A stretch of DNA of 64,000 nucleotides from Blastocatellia bacterium (GCA_016789265.1 JAEUQK010000018.1:186001-250000); one strand, 5' to 3'. Shown: positions 8,465 to 18,768, counted from the stretch's first letter. Numbers and translations are program-made. The notes: generated from the letters alone by a model not told the origin.

Positions 8465-11452
8465 TTACATGAACGGTATAGCGTCCTGCGCACCCTGCAG
8501 CGCCTTGCCAGCTTCCTCCGTCAACTGTTCAGCGGCCTGTTTAGCTTCTTCAGCAGCCTGTGTGGCGGCTTCCTCTGCCTGCTTTGCGGCGTCCGTCGCG
8601 GCCTCGGTTGCCTTATCGACTGCCTGTTCGGCTTGGTCCTTTGCCTCATTCACTACTTGCTCGGCTTGCTGTTTTCCTTCCTCGACGGCCTTCTCGGCCT
8701 GTTGTTTTGCCTCTTCGGCAGCTTTTTCCACTTCCTGCTTGGCTTCTTCGACCTGCTGCTTTGCGTCGTCGACAGCCTGCTGTGCCTGCTGTTGCGCTTC
8801 GTTCAGTTTTTCCTTAGCCTCGTTGACCGCCTGCTCAGCCTGCTCTTTGGCTTCTTCTGCCGCGGCCTGGGCTTGTTGCTTCGCCTCTTCTACTGCGGCT
8901 TTGGCTTCTTCAACCTTCTCTTGTGCTGCCTGCTTTGCGTCTTCAACTGCCTGCTTTGCTTCGTCTAGTTTTTCCTGCGCCGCCTGTTGTGCCTCGGTGA
9001 CGGCTTCCTTGGCCTTATCGGCCAGCTCCGGCGCTTTGTCTTTCGCCTCTTGAGCAGCGGCAAGTGCCTTGTCTGCCATTTCTTCAGCCTTGTCTTTCAA
9101 GTCTTCGGCCAGAGCCTTTGCCTCATCAAGCTTATCCTTAGCTTTGTCAGCGAGATCGTCGGCCTTCTGTTTTACCTCATCGGCCATTGATTGTGCAGCA
9201 GCCATTGCCGCGGCCGCCGCCCCGGCCATCGCTGCCTGTGCAGCTTGCGATGCATTTCTTGCTTCGTTGGCAACCGCAGCAGCCATGCCGGCTGCTGCCT
9301 GCTGGACCGACATCGCTCCAGGATTGACGGCTTTTTCGCGTACGAGAGATGCAAGGGCGGCAAATTGCGCAGGTTGCTTTGCCGGCGGCGGGCTAGGCAC
9401 TTTCGCTGCTTTCCCGGTTTCAGCCTTATCGGCCTCTTTGGCGGCGGTGGGTGATCCAGGTGAAGCTCCTGAGCCGGAACCGGCTGCACCGCCGCTATTG
9501 ATCATCACCATGGTTCCTTTTATGAATACTCCGCCCGGATTGATATTCACAAAATTTCCGCCGACTTTCAGTGTCAAAGATGCCCCGGCCTCGATCGTGG
9601 TGTTCATGCCCGCCTTAAGGTGGATCTCCGTCCCCGCGTCAGCGGCATACTTTTGGGCTATCTTGACGTCATGGCTGCCGCCGATATTTTGTGCGACCGA
9701 ACCGCCGAATTTCTCGGTTTGATTGCCGGTGACGTCCAGATGCTTGTCTTTTTTGACCTTTTCATATTGATCGTTATCGACGATCAAATGGCGATCATGG
9801 TTTATGGTCTCTTTCAGGTCGTTCTTTACACGGATATCCTTGTCCTTTTCCGCGTGTATAAAGATCTGTTCCGACCCTTTCTTGTCTTCAAAACGGATCT
9901 CATTGAATCCGCTGCCGCCTTTGCTGGAATTCGATTTGATCGTCGACTTTGTCTTTTCATCCGGCAGCGTGTATGGCGGCATGTTCTCCGGATTGTAAAC
10001 ACAACCGACGATGATCGGACGGTCCGGGTCGCCTTCGAGAAAATCGACCAAAACCTCCATACCGATGCGCGGAATGAACATCGTTCCCCATTTATTACCC
10101 GCCCATGTTTGCGCGACCCGGACCCAGCAGGAACTTCCTTCGTCCTGGTGTCCTTCGCGGTCCCAATGGAACTGGACCTTCACGCGTCCATATTTGTCGG
10201 TAAAGATCTCCTCACCCGCAGGCCCTACGACCACGGCGGTCTGCGTTCCTTGTACTGTCGGGGTCGGAGTTGTGCGGTTGGGCCTGAATGGCGGGCTGTC
10301 GGACTTTCCATGCGAAATACAGACGAAGCTTGCTGTGTAGCAATTCGATACCATTTCGTCTGAGATATAAGCAGGTGACTGGGTTGCGGCTGTGTTTAGC
10401 GAAACGATCACGTGCTTGCCGTTATAAGTACTGACCGGATGTTCGGTCAACTCAAACTTATAACCAGGCGTGAGCGAGCAGCAGTCCGAAATACCGAAAC
10501 TGTTCTTATAGGCGACGTCCAGTTCTTGTTGGCGGATCTTCGCGGTTCTCTTATTATCCTGAAAAACCTTGTTTAGCACGCCCGACTGCTCCCCGCCGCC
10601 TCGATCTATGCCATCAAAAGTCTTGGCGTAGCCGCCCGGGTAATCGTAAGATTCCAGTTTTGTGTTCTGTCCAATGTTAAAACGACTTGGCTCGGTAGCT
10701 TCTAGCCGCTTTCCGACCAGCTCAAAATTATGATCCCATAGTGTGGTCTTGCCAGTTTTGACCTTGTCATCTACGTGCCAGGAAAGTATCGAGCCGACCC
10801 ATTGTTCGGTAATAGAGGCACGTACCATTTCAAAGGGTATCTTGTTCTTGCTTTGCAAGTCTTTGTGGGCTTGGGGAGTGTCCGCCACGATCAACTTGTG
10901 CCCTTCCTCTCTGTGTTCGAAGAAATAGAAGATCCCTTCCTCCTCCATCAAGCGAGAGGCGAAATCCCAGTCGGACTCACGATACTGAACGCAATAATTC
11001 CGAGGTTCATGTGTTTCCTGTATTTCCCAACTCACCTCAAATCCTTGGAGGACCTCGCGGAGAATATCGGAAACGCTCTTATTTTGAAATATACGGCTTT
11101 GCCGGATCTGGGTCAGCAGCCAAACCCTCGGCACTACTTCGGCGTTATAGCTCGTAAAAAGTGTGTTTCGGTTTCCCTGTGAAAATCGAACACAAATTCC
11201 ATTGAAATGGCGCTCGATCTCACCATCACCGGCGACCTGGCGTGCGCGAACGGACATTGGCTGGCCGATCAACTTTGTTGGATCGACATAGAACGGCTCA
11301 TTGCCGGCTTCACCATGTTCGTGAACTATTTCGAGTTCATATCGGAAAAGCTGAGAGATCCCCTCTGATGCACGAAGCCTTGTAATAAGCAGCTGATCGT
11401 AGGGCAGCGGCGTCGTTAGGCTAAGTAATCTGTTTGCTTGCGTGGATGCCAT
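8465..11452 (-). CDS. vgrG: VgrG (TssI) spike protein with long Ala/Glu/Lys-rich helical tail
   Basis: The 995-residue protein is much longer than a plain VgrG of about 600-700. Residues 1 to about 380 match the gp27-like base (LTTPLPYDQLLITRLRASE, EEEGIFYFFEH). Residues about 390-490 hold the gp5-type OB domain (DKYGRVKVQFHWDRE, WVRVAQTWAGNKWG, IPRIGMEVLVDFLEGDPDRP). Residues about 500-655 form the beta-helical needle. A Gly/Ser/Pro/Ala-rich linker (about 656-753) leads to a tail (about 754-995) of near-continuous Ala, Glu, Lys, Gln and Asp helices in 7/11-residue repeats (EAKQAVEDAKQAAQEK), resembling LEA or apolipoprotein sequence, ending in a short hydrophobic DAIPFM. It trimerises to form the spike punched out by the T6SS. 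The tail may be cargo, a docking stalk or an effector domain; no catalytic motif is visible. Confidence 0.95.
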   Translation of the reverse strand: MASTQANRLLSLTTPLPYDQLLITRLRASEGISQLFRYELEIVHEHGEAGNEPFYVDPTKLIGQPMSVRARQVAGDGEIERHFNGICVRFSQGNRNTLFTSYNAEVVPRVWLLTQIRQSRIFQNKSVSDILREVLQGFEVSWEIQETHEPRNYCVQYRESDWDFASRLMEEEGIFYFFEHREEGHKLIVADTPQAHKDLQSKNKIPFEMVRASITEQWVGSILSWHVDDKVKTGKTTLWDHNFELVGKRLEATEPSRFNIGQNTKLESYDYPGGYAKTFDGIDRGGGEQSGVLNKVFQDNKRTAKIRQQELDVAYKNSFGISDCCSLTPGYKFELTEHPVSTYNGKHVIVSLNTAATQSPAYISDEMVSNCYTASFVCISHGKSDSPPFRPNRTTPTPTVQGTQTAVVVGPAGEEIFTDKYGRVKVQFHWDREGHQDEGSSCWVRVAQTWAGNKWGTMFIPRIGMEVLVDFLEGDPDRPIIVGCVYNPENMPPYTLPDEKTKSTIKSNSSKGGSGFNEIRFEDKKGSEQIFIHAEKDKDIRVKNDLKETINHDRHLIVDNDQYEKVKKDKHLDVTGNQTEKFGGSVAQNIGGSHDVKIAQKYAADAGTEIHLKAGMNTTIEAGASLTLKVGGNFVNINPGGVFIKGTMVMINSGGAAGSGSGASPGSPTAAKEADKAETGKAAKVPSPPPAKQPAQFAALASLVREKAVNPGAMSVQQAAAGMAAAVANEARNASQAAQAAMAGAAAAAMAAAQSMADEVKQKADDLADKAKDKLDEAKALAEDLKDKAEEMADKALAAAQEAKDKAPELADKAKEAVTEAQQAAQEKLDEAKQAVEDAKQAAQEKVEEAKAAVEEAKQQAQAAAEEAKEQAEQAVNEAKEKLNEAQQQAQQAVDDAKQQVEEAKQEVEKAAEEAKQQAEKAVEEGKQQAEQVVNEAKDQAEQAVDKATEAATDAAKQAEEAATQAAEEAKQAAEQLTEEAGKALQGAQDAIPFM

Positions 11453-11623
11453 ACATCAATCGCAGCCAATAGGCCGCAAAACTAGACGTTCGATCAAAGG
11501 TTTTTTGCACTCGATCCCGAACCGAACGGGACCTTAGTGGTCTGAGAATTACAACGCTTCGAGAGCGATGGGGCCAAACAAAACACCTACGGCGGACGCC
11601 ACAACCATCGACCGATATTCTAC

Positions 11624-11653
11624 GCATGCCGAAATTACCAATTTCCGGCATGC
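11624..11653 (-). terminator. Hairpin between clpV and vgrG
   Basis: Long inverted repeat with GCATGCCG/CGGCATGC outer arms continuing into AAATT/AATTT with one bulge and a very short loop, about 35 bases after the clpV stop. No T-tract follows on the minus strand, so it may be an mRNA-stabilising or processing hairpin and not a terminator. The 235-base gap before vgrG holds no gene I can support and may contain a vgrG promoter. Confidence 0.45.
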
Positions 11654-11687
11654 GGGAATTCTGCCAGTGCGGACCTACACACCGACC

Positions 11688-14471
11688 CTAAGTGATCTGG
11701 TAAACGAACTTCTCATCCGCATCGACGCCAACATGAACATTCTTGATGCTCTCACCGGCAGCCATTCGAGAAAGCACTTCACCGCTCATGTCCGGAAGCA
11801 TCGTGCCCGTGAGGATGTTGTAAACGTTTCGGGCGCCGCTGTCCACGTCGGTACAGCGTTTTGCCACAGTTTCGATCACTGCATCGTCATAGGAGAACTG
11901 AGCTCCGTGATTGTCCGCGATACGCTGTTTGATCTTCTTCAGCTGAAGTTTGATGATCAACCGCAGGATCTCGTCGGATATCGGATAAAACGGTACCGTG
12001 ACCATACGGCCGAGAAGTGCGGGCTTGAACGCCTTGTTCAATTCCGGTTTTATGGCTTCGAGAATGCCTTCCGGTTCCGGCCTCGTCTCCGGGTCGGCGC
12101 AGAGCTTCATGATCGTATCCGTACCAATGTTCGACGTTAATATGATCACGCAGTTCTTGAAGTCGATCTCGCGGCCCTCGCCGTCTTCCAGCACACCTTT
12201 ATCGAACACCTGGAAAAACAATTCCATAACGTCCGGGTGAGCTTTTTCGACCTCATCAAGCAGGACCACAGAATAAGGCTTGCGTCGAACCGCTTCGGTA
12301 AGGACACCGCCCTCGCCGTAACCAACATATCCCGGAGGCGAGCCTTTTAGGCTGGAGACGGTGTGGGCTTCCTGATATTCGCTCATGTTAATAGAGATCA
12401 AATTTCGTTCGCCGCCGTATAAAGCTTCGGCCAGGGCCAGCGCTGTCTCAGTTTTACCAACACCGGACGTACCGACAAGCATGAATACGCCGATAGGGCG
12501 TTTCGGATCAGTTAACCCAGCACGAGAAGTGCGAATACGCTGGGCGATCGCCTCAAGTGCATGGTCCTGACCGAGCACGCGTTCGCGCAATGTAGACGAG
12601 AGATTCAGTACCGCATTGATCTCGTCAGCCACCATTTTACCGATCGGGATCCCGGTCCAACCGGAGATTATCTCCGCCACGGATTGGCCATTGACGACCG
12701 GCTGTATCAACGGATTCTCGCCTTGGAGTTGTTTCAACTCGTCAGTGAGCCTTTTGAGTTCGGCCTTGGCGGCTTCGAGATCGGCAGGAGCTGCAGTCTC
12801 CGGTGCGGCGGCCGCTGCGGCCGTTCCTGAGTCGTCTCCAACCGATCCATCAGACTCCGCCGACGCGGCCGCAGCCTTTGCCTCGCCACCGCCGTTCGTA
12901 CTAGCGCCTACAGCGTCACTGAGTTTTCCGTCAAGCCGCGACATTTCAAGTTTGGTGCGGACGGTCTTGATCTGTTCAACGAGTGCCTTTTCTTTTTCGA
13001 ACTGCTCGTTAAATTTTGCGAGCTCTTCTTCGGCAGCTGACCGCTCCTTCTTGAGCTCATCTAACCGTTCCGTATGGTCAGCACCGGTCACTTGTTCCCG
13101 TTCGAGCGAATCGATCTCGGACGTTAGGTTCTGTATCCTGCGTTTCGCATCGTCGATCGGGGCCGGAATGGAACCCTGGCCTATCGCGACCTTTGCGCAT
13201 GCAGTATCGAGAACGGAAACGGATTTATCGGGAAGCTGCCGGCCAGTGATATAGCGGTGCGAGAGCTTGACGCATTCCACAATGGCTTCATCCAAAATTC
13301 GTACATTATGGTGGGCTTCCATTTTGTCCGCGATCCCGCGCATCATTGCGATCGCCTTCGGTTCGTCCGGTTCGTCGACCTTCACCACCTGAAACCGGCG
13401 TGCAAGGGCCGCGTCTTTTTCGAAATATTTCTTGTACTCAGCCCATGTCGTGGCCGCGATCGTGCGCAACTCGCCGCGGGCGAGGGCAGGCTTAAGCAGG
13501 TTGGCTGCGTCGTTCTGGCCGGCGGTTCCGCCCGCACCTATCATCGTGTGGGCTTCGTCAATGAACATGATGATCGGCTGAGGCGAGGCTTTGACCTCGT
13601 CGATCACCGATTTTAGACGGTTTTCGAATTCGCCCTTGATGCCTGCACCTGCCTGAAGAAGGCCAAGGTCGAGCGAACGAAGAGCAACATTCTTTAACGG
13701 ATCAGGTACGTCCCCTTCGGCGATCCTGAGGGCGAACCCCTCGACCACGGCCGTCTTACCGACACCTGCTTCACCTGTAAGGATAGGATTGTTTTGACGG
13801 CGTCGGGTCAGAATATCGACTATCTGACGGATCTCGAAGTCTCTTCCCAAGACTGGATCGATCTTACCGGCCCGCGCTTTTGCCGTAAGGTCTTCGGTGT
13901 ATTGATCCAGTGCCTTGGTTTTTCCAGGAACTCCAGATGCTACCTGAGTACCGCTCGATACGCCGGCGGTTTCTCCCAACGCAACGGCGTCACGTTCTTC
14001 GGAAGAGTCAGCAACGACCTCAGGTAATTTTTTTTGAAGATCCTCGACCGAGATATGATCGAATTCCTTTGAGATATCGCGGGCGATACGTGCCAAACCG
14101 TCGCCTGCCAGAAGAGCCAGAACCATATGTCCGGAACGTACCCGGGCCGCACCAAAATCTACGGAGGCAAGAAGCCAAGCATCCTGTATCCACTTAGGTA
14201 TCCGATCACTCAAACCGGGGGTACGCGAGTTGCCGGACTTCAAACGATCAAGAGCAGTCGAAACATCTTTGTTCAAGCGATCTATGTTCACCTCATAGTG
14301 AGCGGCTATCTTGTGTAGGTCTGTGTCGTCCTGCTCAAGTATCTTTGCAAGTATGTGTTCGACCTCGACGTCGTAGTTAGTTCGGGAAAGACAAAGCCCT
14401 GCTGCGCCCTCCAGCGCATTGCGCGATACGTCGTTCAGTCGTCCGACAAGTGATTTCAGATTTAGGTTCAT
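11688..14471 (-). CDS. tssH: T6SS ATPase ClpV (TssH)
   Basis: The 927-residue AAA+ disaggregase has a Clp-N domain (about 1-160), a first Walker A at about 233-240 (GEAGVGKT) and a second, GTSGVGKT, near residue 670, followed by [12 protein letters not shown]. ClpV extracts and recycles the contracted TssB/TssC sheath in the cytoplasm. The T6SS context, and TagJ (a ClpV-sheath adaptor) in the same locus, separate it from general ClpB. The middle region carries a low-complexity Gly/Ala/Ser/Asp insertion (about residues 520-570) just before a short coiled coil, which makes it somewhat longer than usual. GAGGAG stands upstream of the ATG. Confidence 0.95.
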   Translation of the reverse strand: MNLNLKSLVGRLNDVSRNALEGAAGLCLSRTNYDVEVEHILAKILEQDDTDLHKIAAHYEVNIDRLNKDVSTALDRLKSGNSRTPGLSDRIPKWIQDAWLLASVDFGAARVRSGHMVLALLAGDGLARIARDISKEFDHISVEDLQKKLPEVVADSSEERDAVALGETAGVSSGTQVASGVPGKTKALDQYTEDLTAKARAGKIDPVLGRDFEIRQIVDILTRRRQNNPILTGEAGVGKTAVVEGFALRIAEGDVPDPLKNVALRSLDLGLLQAGAGIKGEFENRLKSVIDEVKASPQPIIMFIDEAHTMIGAGGTAGQNDAANLLKPALARGELRTIAATTWAEYKKYFEKDAALARRFQVVKVDEPDEPKAIAMMRGIADKMEAHHNVRILDEAIVECVKLSHRYITGRQLPDKSVSVLDTACAKVAIGQGSIPAPIDDAKRRIQNLTSEIDSLEREQVTGADHTERLDELKKERSAAEEELAKFNEQFEKEKALVEQIKTVRTKLEMSRLDGKLSDAVGASTNGGGEAKAAAASAESDGSVGDDSGTAAAAAAPETAAPADLEAAKAELKRLTDELKQLQGENPLIQPVVNGQSVAEIISGWTGIPIGKMVADEINAVLNLSSTLRERVLGQDHALEAIAQRIRTSRAGLTDPKRPIGVFMLVGTSGVGKTETALALAEALYGGERNLISINMSEYQEAHTVSSLKGSPPGYVGYGEGGVLTEAVRRKPYSVVLLDEVEKAHPDVMELFFQVFDKGVLEDGEGREIDFKNCVIILTSNIGTDTIMKLCADPETRPEPEGILEAIKPELNKAFKPALLGRMVTVPFYPISDEILRLIIKLQLKKIKQRIADNHGAQFSYDDAVIETVAKRCTDVDSGARNVYNILTGTMLPDMSGEVLSRMAAGESIKNVHVGVDADEKFVYQIT

Positions 14472-14523
14472 GGTTCTTCTCCTCGAAATTCGTTTACAAT
14501 GTATTCCCTTTTATCACAAAATT

Positions 14524-15534
14524 TCAATTGGTCGTCTGTAATATCAGCTGACGGTCGTCCTTTGTGAAAGGCCGTGTTTTCAGAAATGTGGTCCAGCCCA
14601 ACATCGGCCGACGCAACGCTCGCGTAGTGAGTATGTTGCTCGGAACCTGCTGTTTTGCCAGTATGAGTTGAACATCATAATCGAGTTCAAGTCCGATCAT
14701 GAAATCCAAGATCGATCTTAATGGTTTACTGGCTGAACCGTTCGGCAGAAATGCCTGAAATTTCTTAAACTCAAGCGGCCCGAGTTTCAACCGGAATTTT
14801 GACTGCTGATCCCATACTTTCGTCCCGGCGATCGTATTCAGGCCAAGCGAACAATTTTGGGAACCGAGCTTTGTACGGTCGCCCTCTGAGAGTTCAAGCC
14901 ATTGACCGGAAAATTGATCGGCTTTGGCTGTGATGCCGAAGTAATCGGAGACCACCTTTTCGATAGAGTCCGAGGAATGCGGCTTCTGGGCGATGAGGCC
15001 CACATATGGAAGCAGTGATTCATCCTCGAGGTCCATTCGGCCCTGTAATCCGGAAGTTCCGAGGCCCGCGAGGTCGAATAGATATGAAGTGAATTCATCG
15101 TTTCCCCGTTCATAACCGACCGGAAACCGATATTTTGCCCAGGCTCTATAGAATAGCGATGCGGCACGATGTGTGAACAGGTCCAAAAACGACCACATTG
15201 CGGTATCCCGATGCCGGACCCGATCGAGGACAAGTTCGGTGTAATGCGTCGGCAATACTCCGCTCACTCCGACCATTCCCATGACACACATCACCATCTC
15301 TTTTCGCTGCTGTCCCGAGATCGGATCTTCCGCGTCAAGAAACTCCCGTATTTCGCTGGGAGGAAAGTCGAGAGCCACATATGACCGAAACCTTACGACT
15401 TCCTCAGTTGGCAATGCAGAACCGCCGACCGGCTTTCGGTCGGGGAAGATCTTTTCCAGCAATCTGACGGCCTGAAAAAACTCGAACCTAAAGGGCTCGT
15501 CAAAAAGCAGCTGGTCCAATGGCTTGTCTTTCAT
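14524..15534 (-). CDS. tssG: T6SS baseplate protein TssG
   Basis: The 336 residues are typical for TssG (ImpH/VasB, COG3520). The N-terminus FEFFQAVRLLEKIFPDRKPVG, followed by EEVVRFRSYVALDFPPSEI, is the family's hallmark, as is MVGVSGVLPTHYTELVLDR. TssG pairs with TssF in a wedge complex of the cytoplasmic baseplate. It lies 48 bases downstream of tssF and 52 bases upstream of clpV on the same strand. Confidence 0.95.
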   Translation of the reverse strand: MKDKPLDQLLFDEPFRFEFFQAVRLLEKIFPDRKPVGGSALPTEEVVRFRSYVALDFPPSEIREFLDAEDPISGQQRKEMVMCVMGMVGVSGVLPTHYTELVLDRVRHRDTAMWSFLDLFTHRAASLFYRAWAKYRFPVGYERGNDEFTSYLFDLAGLGTSGLQGRMDLEDESLLPYVGLIAQKPHSSDSIEKVVSDYFGITAKADQFSGQWLELSEGDRTKLGSQNCSLGLNTIAGTKVWDQQSKFRLKLGPLEFKKFQAFLPNGSASKPLRSILDFMIGLELDYDVQLILAKQQVPSNILTTRALRRPMLGWTTFLKTRPFTKDDRQLILQTTN

Positions 15535-15582
15535 CGAAATTTCTTGGGCGTCAAGACAACCTGTCTAATACACATGGCGCGT

Positions 15583-17475
15583 TTACAGCAGTTCCTGCTG
15601 ACCGGCGCGCACCGGAAAGGTCTTTATCACTTCTTCACGCTGCAATGAGCGAAGCGTCATCTGATTAAATGAATTTAAGGACGCATATAGGCCGAGAAAC
15701 CTTTCGAGAACGCTGGCAAACAGGTACATTCCGCTTCCTACGAAATTCTCTTCATCGACCGTTATGGTCGTTTCCATTCCGCGTACAAATCCTGTCCCGA
15801 CCCTATCACCGATCTGCCGGACGGCACGTTTCGAATCTACGCTTACGATCCCGAGTATTTGCTTTCGTGTCACTGAGGAATCGTTGAAATTATAAAGGTG
15901 CAAGATCTCCTGGATAGCCTCGGGGACGCCCGCTTTGGAATTAACCAGAGAAAGGACATTCAGATTCAAATGAGAGATCAGCCGCCATTGTGCCGAGCGC
16001 CTCTGGGGCGGCCGCATCGTTTCTGTCGGCTTCGTCAGGCACTTTACCCGCGACAGCAGAGCGGTACCTTCCACTTCAAAATCACCGTCTTTCCCTCCGA
16101 ATGGCAGTCGGGCCGGCAGGTCACGGTTTGTACAGGTTGCACGTACGTTCATGATCTCGACAGCCGGAACCCGAGGATTAAAACTGCCGTCAACCAAAGA
16201 AAGATAGACCTCTGTTCCTTCGTCATCCTGCCGCTGAGACGGCTTCCGCGTTGCGTACCAGAATGCTTTTTCGATCTCTTCGCCATACGCGTGTCTAAGT
16301 GAGTAAAAGGGCGAAAACTTTCGTGTCGTGCCGGTCGCAAGATCCGATGTCACCACTTCGTCTATCGAATAGACCTCGGTCGTTGTCTGACGATGAACGT
16401 CAGGGATCACCTGATACTCATACTTTTGCTGCGAAAGATAGATCGGGTCGGAGAGCCGCGAAAAAAGATTGACTATCGGTGAACATCCAAGCCGAAATGT
16501 GTCCGTGGTTACCGGGGCAGTCGGAGGCGTTACGTCCTTAAGGCGGATAACGATATCGAAATGGCTGCCAAATTTAGCATTGATCGCTTGGTCCAGCCCG
16601 AAAATGTCCAGAAAAAGAAATTTGTAGGGGAACGCGAAATATTCCGACAAAAGTCGGTAACCGGAAAAGGACCTATTAGTATAGGGGAGGATCGCTTCAT
16701 CGTCGGCAAATCCGACGGGTTTTATTACGTCGGCCGCATTGAAAATGACCGGATCTGGGAGCTTTAACTGAATGTTTGTGATCGTCTTTAATGTTCGGTT
16801 GCTTATCGGCTGCTCTTTCGGGCAGAATTCGACGGTCAAGGCGTTATTCAAAAGCAACTCGTACAACGGGAATACAAGCTGCGGGTCGCCGTCGAGATAG
16901 ACTCTCACCGCTTTGGGGGCTTCCTCGCCGCCATGCGACCTCATTTCATGCAGATTTCCGTCACCAAAGCACCTAAAACTCAGCCTGATCGAACAATCCG
17001 AAAACATTCCCCTGGCGTCTTTTGGAGCCGGCGATTCGAGAGCGGCGGAAAGCAGCTCCATCGGTAGAAGTTCTACTTCGTATGTAGTCCGAAACCTGCA
17101 CGGGGTTCCGTCTATCGGCCTCGAGTTCAAGATCGACCCTCGCTCAAGGATCTGGGCGACCGAGATCTTGTTGCTTGTATTGCCGAAAGCGAACTGAGCG
17201 ATCGCCATTGACGGTATCGGAGCAAGGTAATGCGGATAAAGGAGGTTAAGGAATGATTCGGTGATCTCGGGAAGCTCGTCGCTAAGCTTTAGGCCGATCC
17301 TTCCTGTTAGAAACGCGAACGCTTCGATCATTCGCTCAACATGGGGATCCTCGATCTTCTCTTCGTCGAGTTCCAGCCGGGCGGCGATCTTCGGATAACG
17401 GCGGGCGTAGTCCGCCCCCATTTTTCTGAGGAAAACCAATTCCTGTTCGTAAAAACTTAGCAGTTCGTCGCGCAT
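15583..17475 (-). CDS. tssF: T6SS baseplate protein TssF
   Basis: About 630 residues with the TssF/ImpG/VasA (COG3519) start RDELLSFYEQELVFLRKMG and the following YPKIAARLELDEEKIEDPHVERMIE in two overlapping conserved blocks, plus FLNLLYPHYLAPIPSMAI. The C-terminal GTGFVRGMETTITVDEENF also matches. I chose the ATG at 17475 over a TTG one codon upstream. TssF forms the wedge with TssG and TssE around the spike hub. The gene follows tssE in the usual order E-F-G-H. Confidence 0.95.
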   Translation of the reverse strand: MRDELLSFYEQELVFLRKMGADYARRYPKIAARLELDEEKIEDPHVERMIEAFAFLTGRIGLKLSDELPEITESFLNLLYPHYLAPIPSMAIAQFAFGNTSNKISVAQILERGSILNSRPIDGTPCRFRTTYEVELLPMELLSAALESPAPKDARGMFSDCSIRLSFRCFGDGNLHEMRSHGGEEAPKAVRVYLDGDPQLVFPLYELLLNNALTVEFCPKEQPISNRTLKTITNIQLKLPDPVIFNAADVIKPVGFADDEAILPYTNRSFSGYRLLSEYFAFPYKFLFLDIFGLDQAINAKFGSHFDIVIRLKDVTPPTAPVTTDTFRLGCSPIVNLFSRLSDPIYLSQQKYEYQVIPDVHRQTTTEVYSIDEVVTSDLATGTTRKFSPFYSLRHAYGEEIEKAFWYATRKPSQRQDDEGTEVYLSLVDGSFNPRVPAVEIMNVRATCTNRDLPARLPFGGKDGDFEVEGTALLSRVKCLTKPTETMRPPQRRSAQWRLISHLNLNVLSLVNSKAGVPEAIQEILHLYNFNDSSVTRKQILGIVSVDSKRAVRQIGDRVGTGFVRGMETTITVDEENFVGSGMYLFASVLERFLGLYASLNSFNQMTLRSLQREEVIKTFPVRAGQQELL

Positions 17476-17564
17476 CAAGCTAATTGGATATCGGGCGTTG
17501 AATGAATACTTACTCTATATTTGAGCGGAACGTAATGAGCGGATACATATGGTCCGCATTATGT

Positions 17565-18053
17565 TCAAGATTTATCTATGATGTCGAAGTCGCCGGTACC
17601 GAGCTGCAACACCGTGTCGAAAACGATCGGTTCCGGCACCGGATCCATATCGAGATTGGCTTCGATACGGAATTTGATCGCCCGTTCCGTCGTAGTGGGC
17701 GGTTCCATTGATATCTTCAAGTCGAGAAATCGCGGCTCAAATCGTCTAATAGCTAACTCCAATGCATTCGACAGACGTTTTTGTTCCTCATGGTTCTGTG
17801 CGCTTAAACCGACAATATCGGGAAGGCCATAGACGGCCACTGAACGGCTTGTTTCTTCAAGTCCCGGGTCGGCGGCGTCGATGTATGTTCGCGAATTAAG
17901 AAGCCATTCTAGATCTCTTCTGACTGCTGCTTTCAACTCGCGGATCGACGTAGAACGAGAACGGGGAGCTTCCCGAGCTTCGCGGGGCTCAAGGTCTATC
18001 AGTCGATCGAGGATCGAAGGCGTTACCCTGAGCTGATTATCGGAAAGAGCCAT
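17565..18053 (-). CDS. tssE: T6SS baseplate protein TssE (gp25-like)
   Basis: The 162-residue protein has the gp25/lysozyme-like fold signature of TssE: LIDLEPREAREAPRS near the N-terminus, VRRDLEWLLNSR in the middle, and RFEPRFLDLKISME, the conserved 'EPRL' region required for sheath assembly. It is a cytoplasmic baseplate wedge component despite the historical lysozyme name. It is separated from hcp by a hairpin and from tssF by about 90 bases. Confidence 0.93.
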   Translation of the reverse strand: MALSDNQLRVTPSILDRLIDLEPREAREAPRSRSTSIRELKAAVRRDLEWLLNSRTYIDAADPGLEETSRSVAVYGLPDIVGLSAQNHEEQKRLSNALELAIRRFEPRFLDLKISMEPPTTTERAIKFRIEANLDMDPVPEPIVFDTVLQLGTGDFDIIDKS

Positions 18054-18086
18054 TAGTCAAAATTGAATACCGGAAATGAAATAATC

Positions 18087-18127
18087 GGGCTATGCGAGTC
18101 GGATCTTGATCCCAGGTCGCATAGCCC
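18087..18127 (-). terminator. Strong hairpin downstream of hcp
   Basis: Perfect 11-bp arms GGGCTATGCGA/TCGCATAGCCC around a 19-base loop, 25 bases after the hcp stop. A weak T-rich stretch (GATTATTTCATTT) follows on the minus strand. It may act as a partial terminator or 3' stabiliser, letting hcp be expressed above tssE and later genes; the expression effect is inference. Confidence 0.65.
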
Positions 18128-18152
18128 TTTGCCTTTTGGCTAGTTCAGCGGT

Positions 18153-18650
18153 TTATGCTCCGCCAGTGTTTGCCTTAACATCCCAGTGACGTTTACCGGC
18201 ACTCTGCGTCACGCCCTTGGCGTCTTGTACGAAGTATTCGATCGCTACCTTCGTGAAGTTCAGAGAGATCTGATCCGTCGGAACGATATCGCCATGACTG
18301 GACCCGCCCGTCTGATAGCTCGATACAAGAAGATCATTGAACTTGACCTCAAGGAACTTCTCCTGTTTGCCGCCTGCCTTTCGACAGGTGAGCGTGGCCT
18401 TCGGGATATGCTTACCCGATGCACAAGCGAAGAACAGATCCGGCGAAGCCTTGTTGTACTTCATGACGAAGTGGAAGTCCTGCATTTGGACCTTACCTGC
18501 GCCGCCGCCGCCGCCGGCACCATGTGAACCCATGTTTGATTCGCCCCATGACCACGATTCGAGATCGATAGCGCCCTTTTCCTTATAGGTCTTATCCTGA
18601 GATTCGCCTTTGATCCCATCGATTTCCAAGAAATAATCAACTGCTGCCAT
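18153..18650 (-). CDS. hcp: Hcp tube protein (TssD)
   Basis: The 165 residues match Hcp1-type proteins: MAAVDYFLEIDGIKGESQD at the N-terminus, then IDLESWSWGESN and a C-terminal HWDVKAN. Hcp hexamers stack to form the inner tube expelled by the T6SS. The loop after the first strands is unusually glycine-rich (GSHGAGGGGGAGKV), which may widen or flex the extended loop. Hairpins flank the gene on both sides, suggesting its transcript level or stability is set separately from neighbours. Confidence 0.96.
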   Translation of the reverse strand: MAAVDYFLEIDGIKGESQDKTYKEKGAIDLESWSWGESNMGSHGAGGGGGAGKVQMQDFHFVMKYNKASPDLFFACASGKHIPKATLTCRKAGGKQEKFLEVKFNDLLVSSYQTGGSSHGDIVPTDQISLNFTKVAIEYFVQDAKGVTQSAGKRHWDVKANTGGA

Positions 18651-18768
18651 TTAAGTTTGCTCCTTTTATTTAATCTGCTAACGACCTTTGCCTCATTAGC
18701 TACATGCAAAAGACGGACTTGCCACCTCTTTTTGCGAAACTGCCAAAAAGAATTTGGCGTTAGGTGAT

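Noticed and set aside
8480..9200. Regular short repeats that might suggest a CRISPR or satellite array
   Set aside because: Periodicity follows codons for the helical VgrG tail, with no conserved repeat/spacer units; it is coding repetition.
8418..9722. Long plus-strand frames rich in Ala/Ser/Cys and Leu/Phe
   Set aside because: They are antisense to the repetitive Ala/Lys/Glu tail of VgrG; the biased composition of that tail removes stop codons from the opposite strand.
9620..10363. 247-codon plus-strand frame inside vgrG
   Set aside because: It lies antisense to the conserved OB-fold and needle part of VgrG and has no domain of its own.
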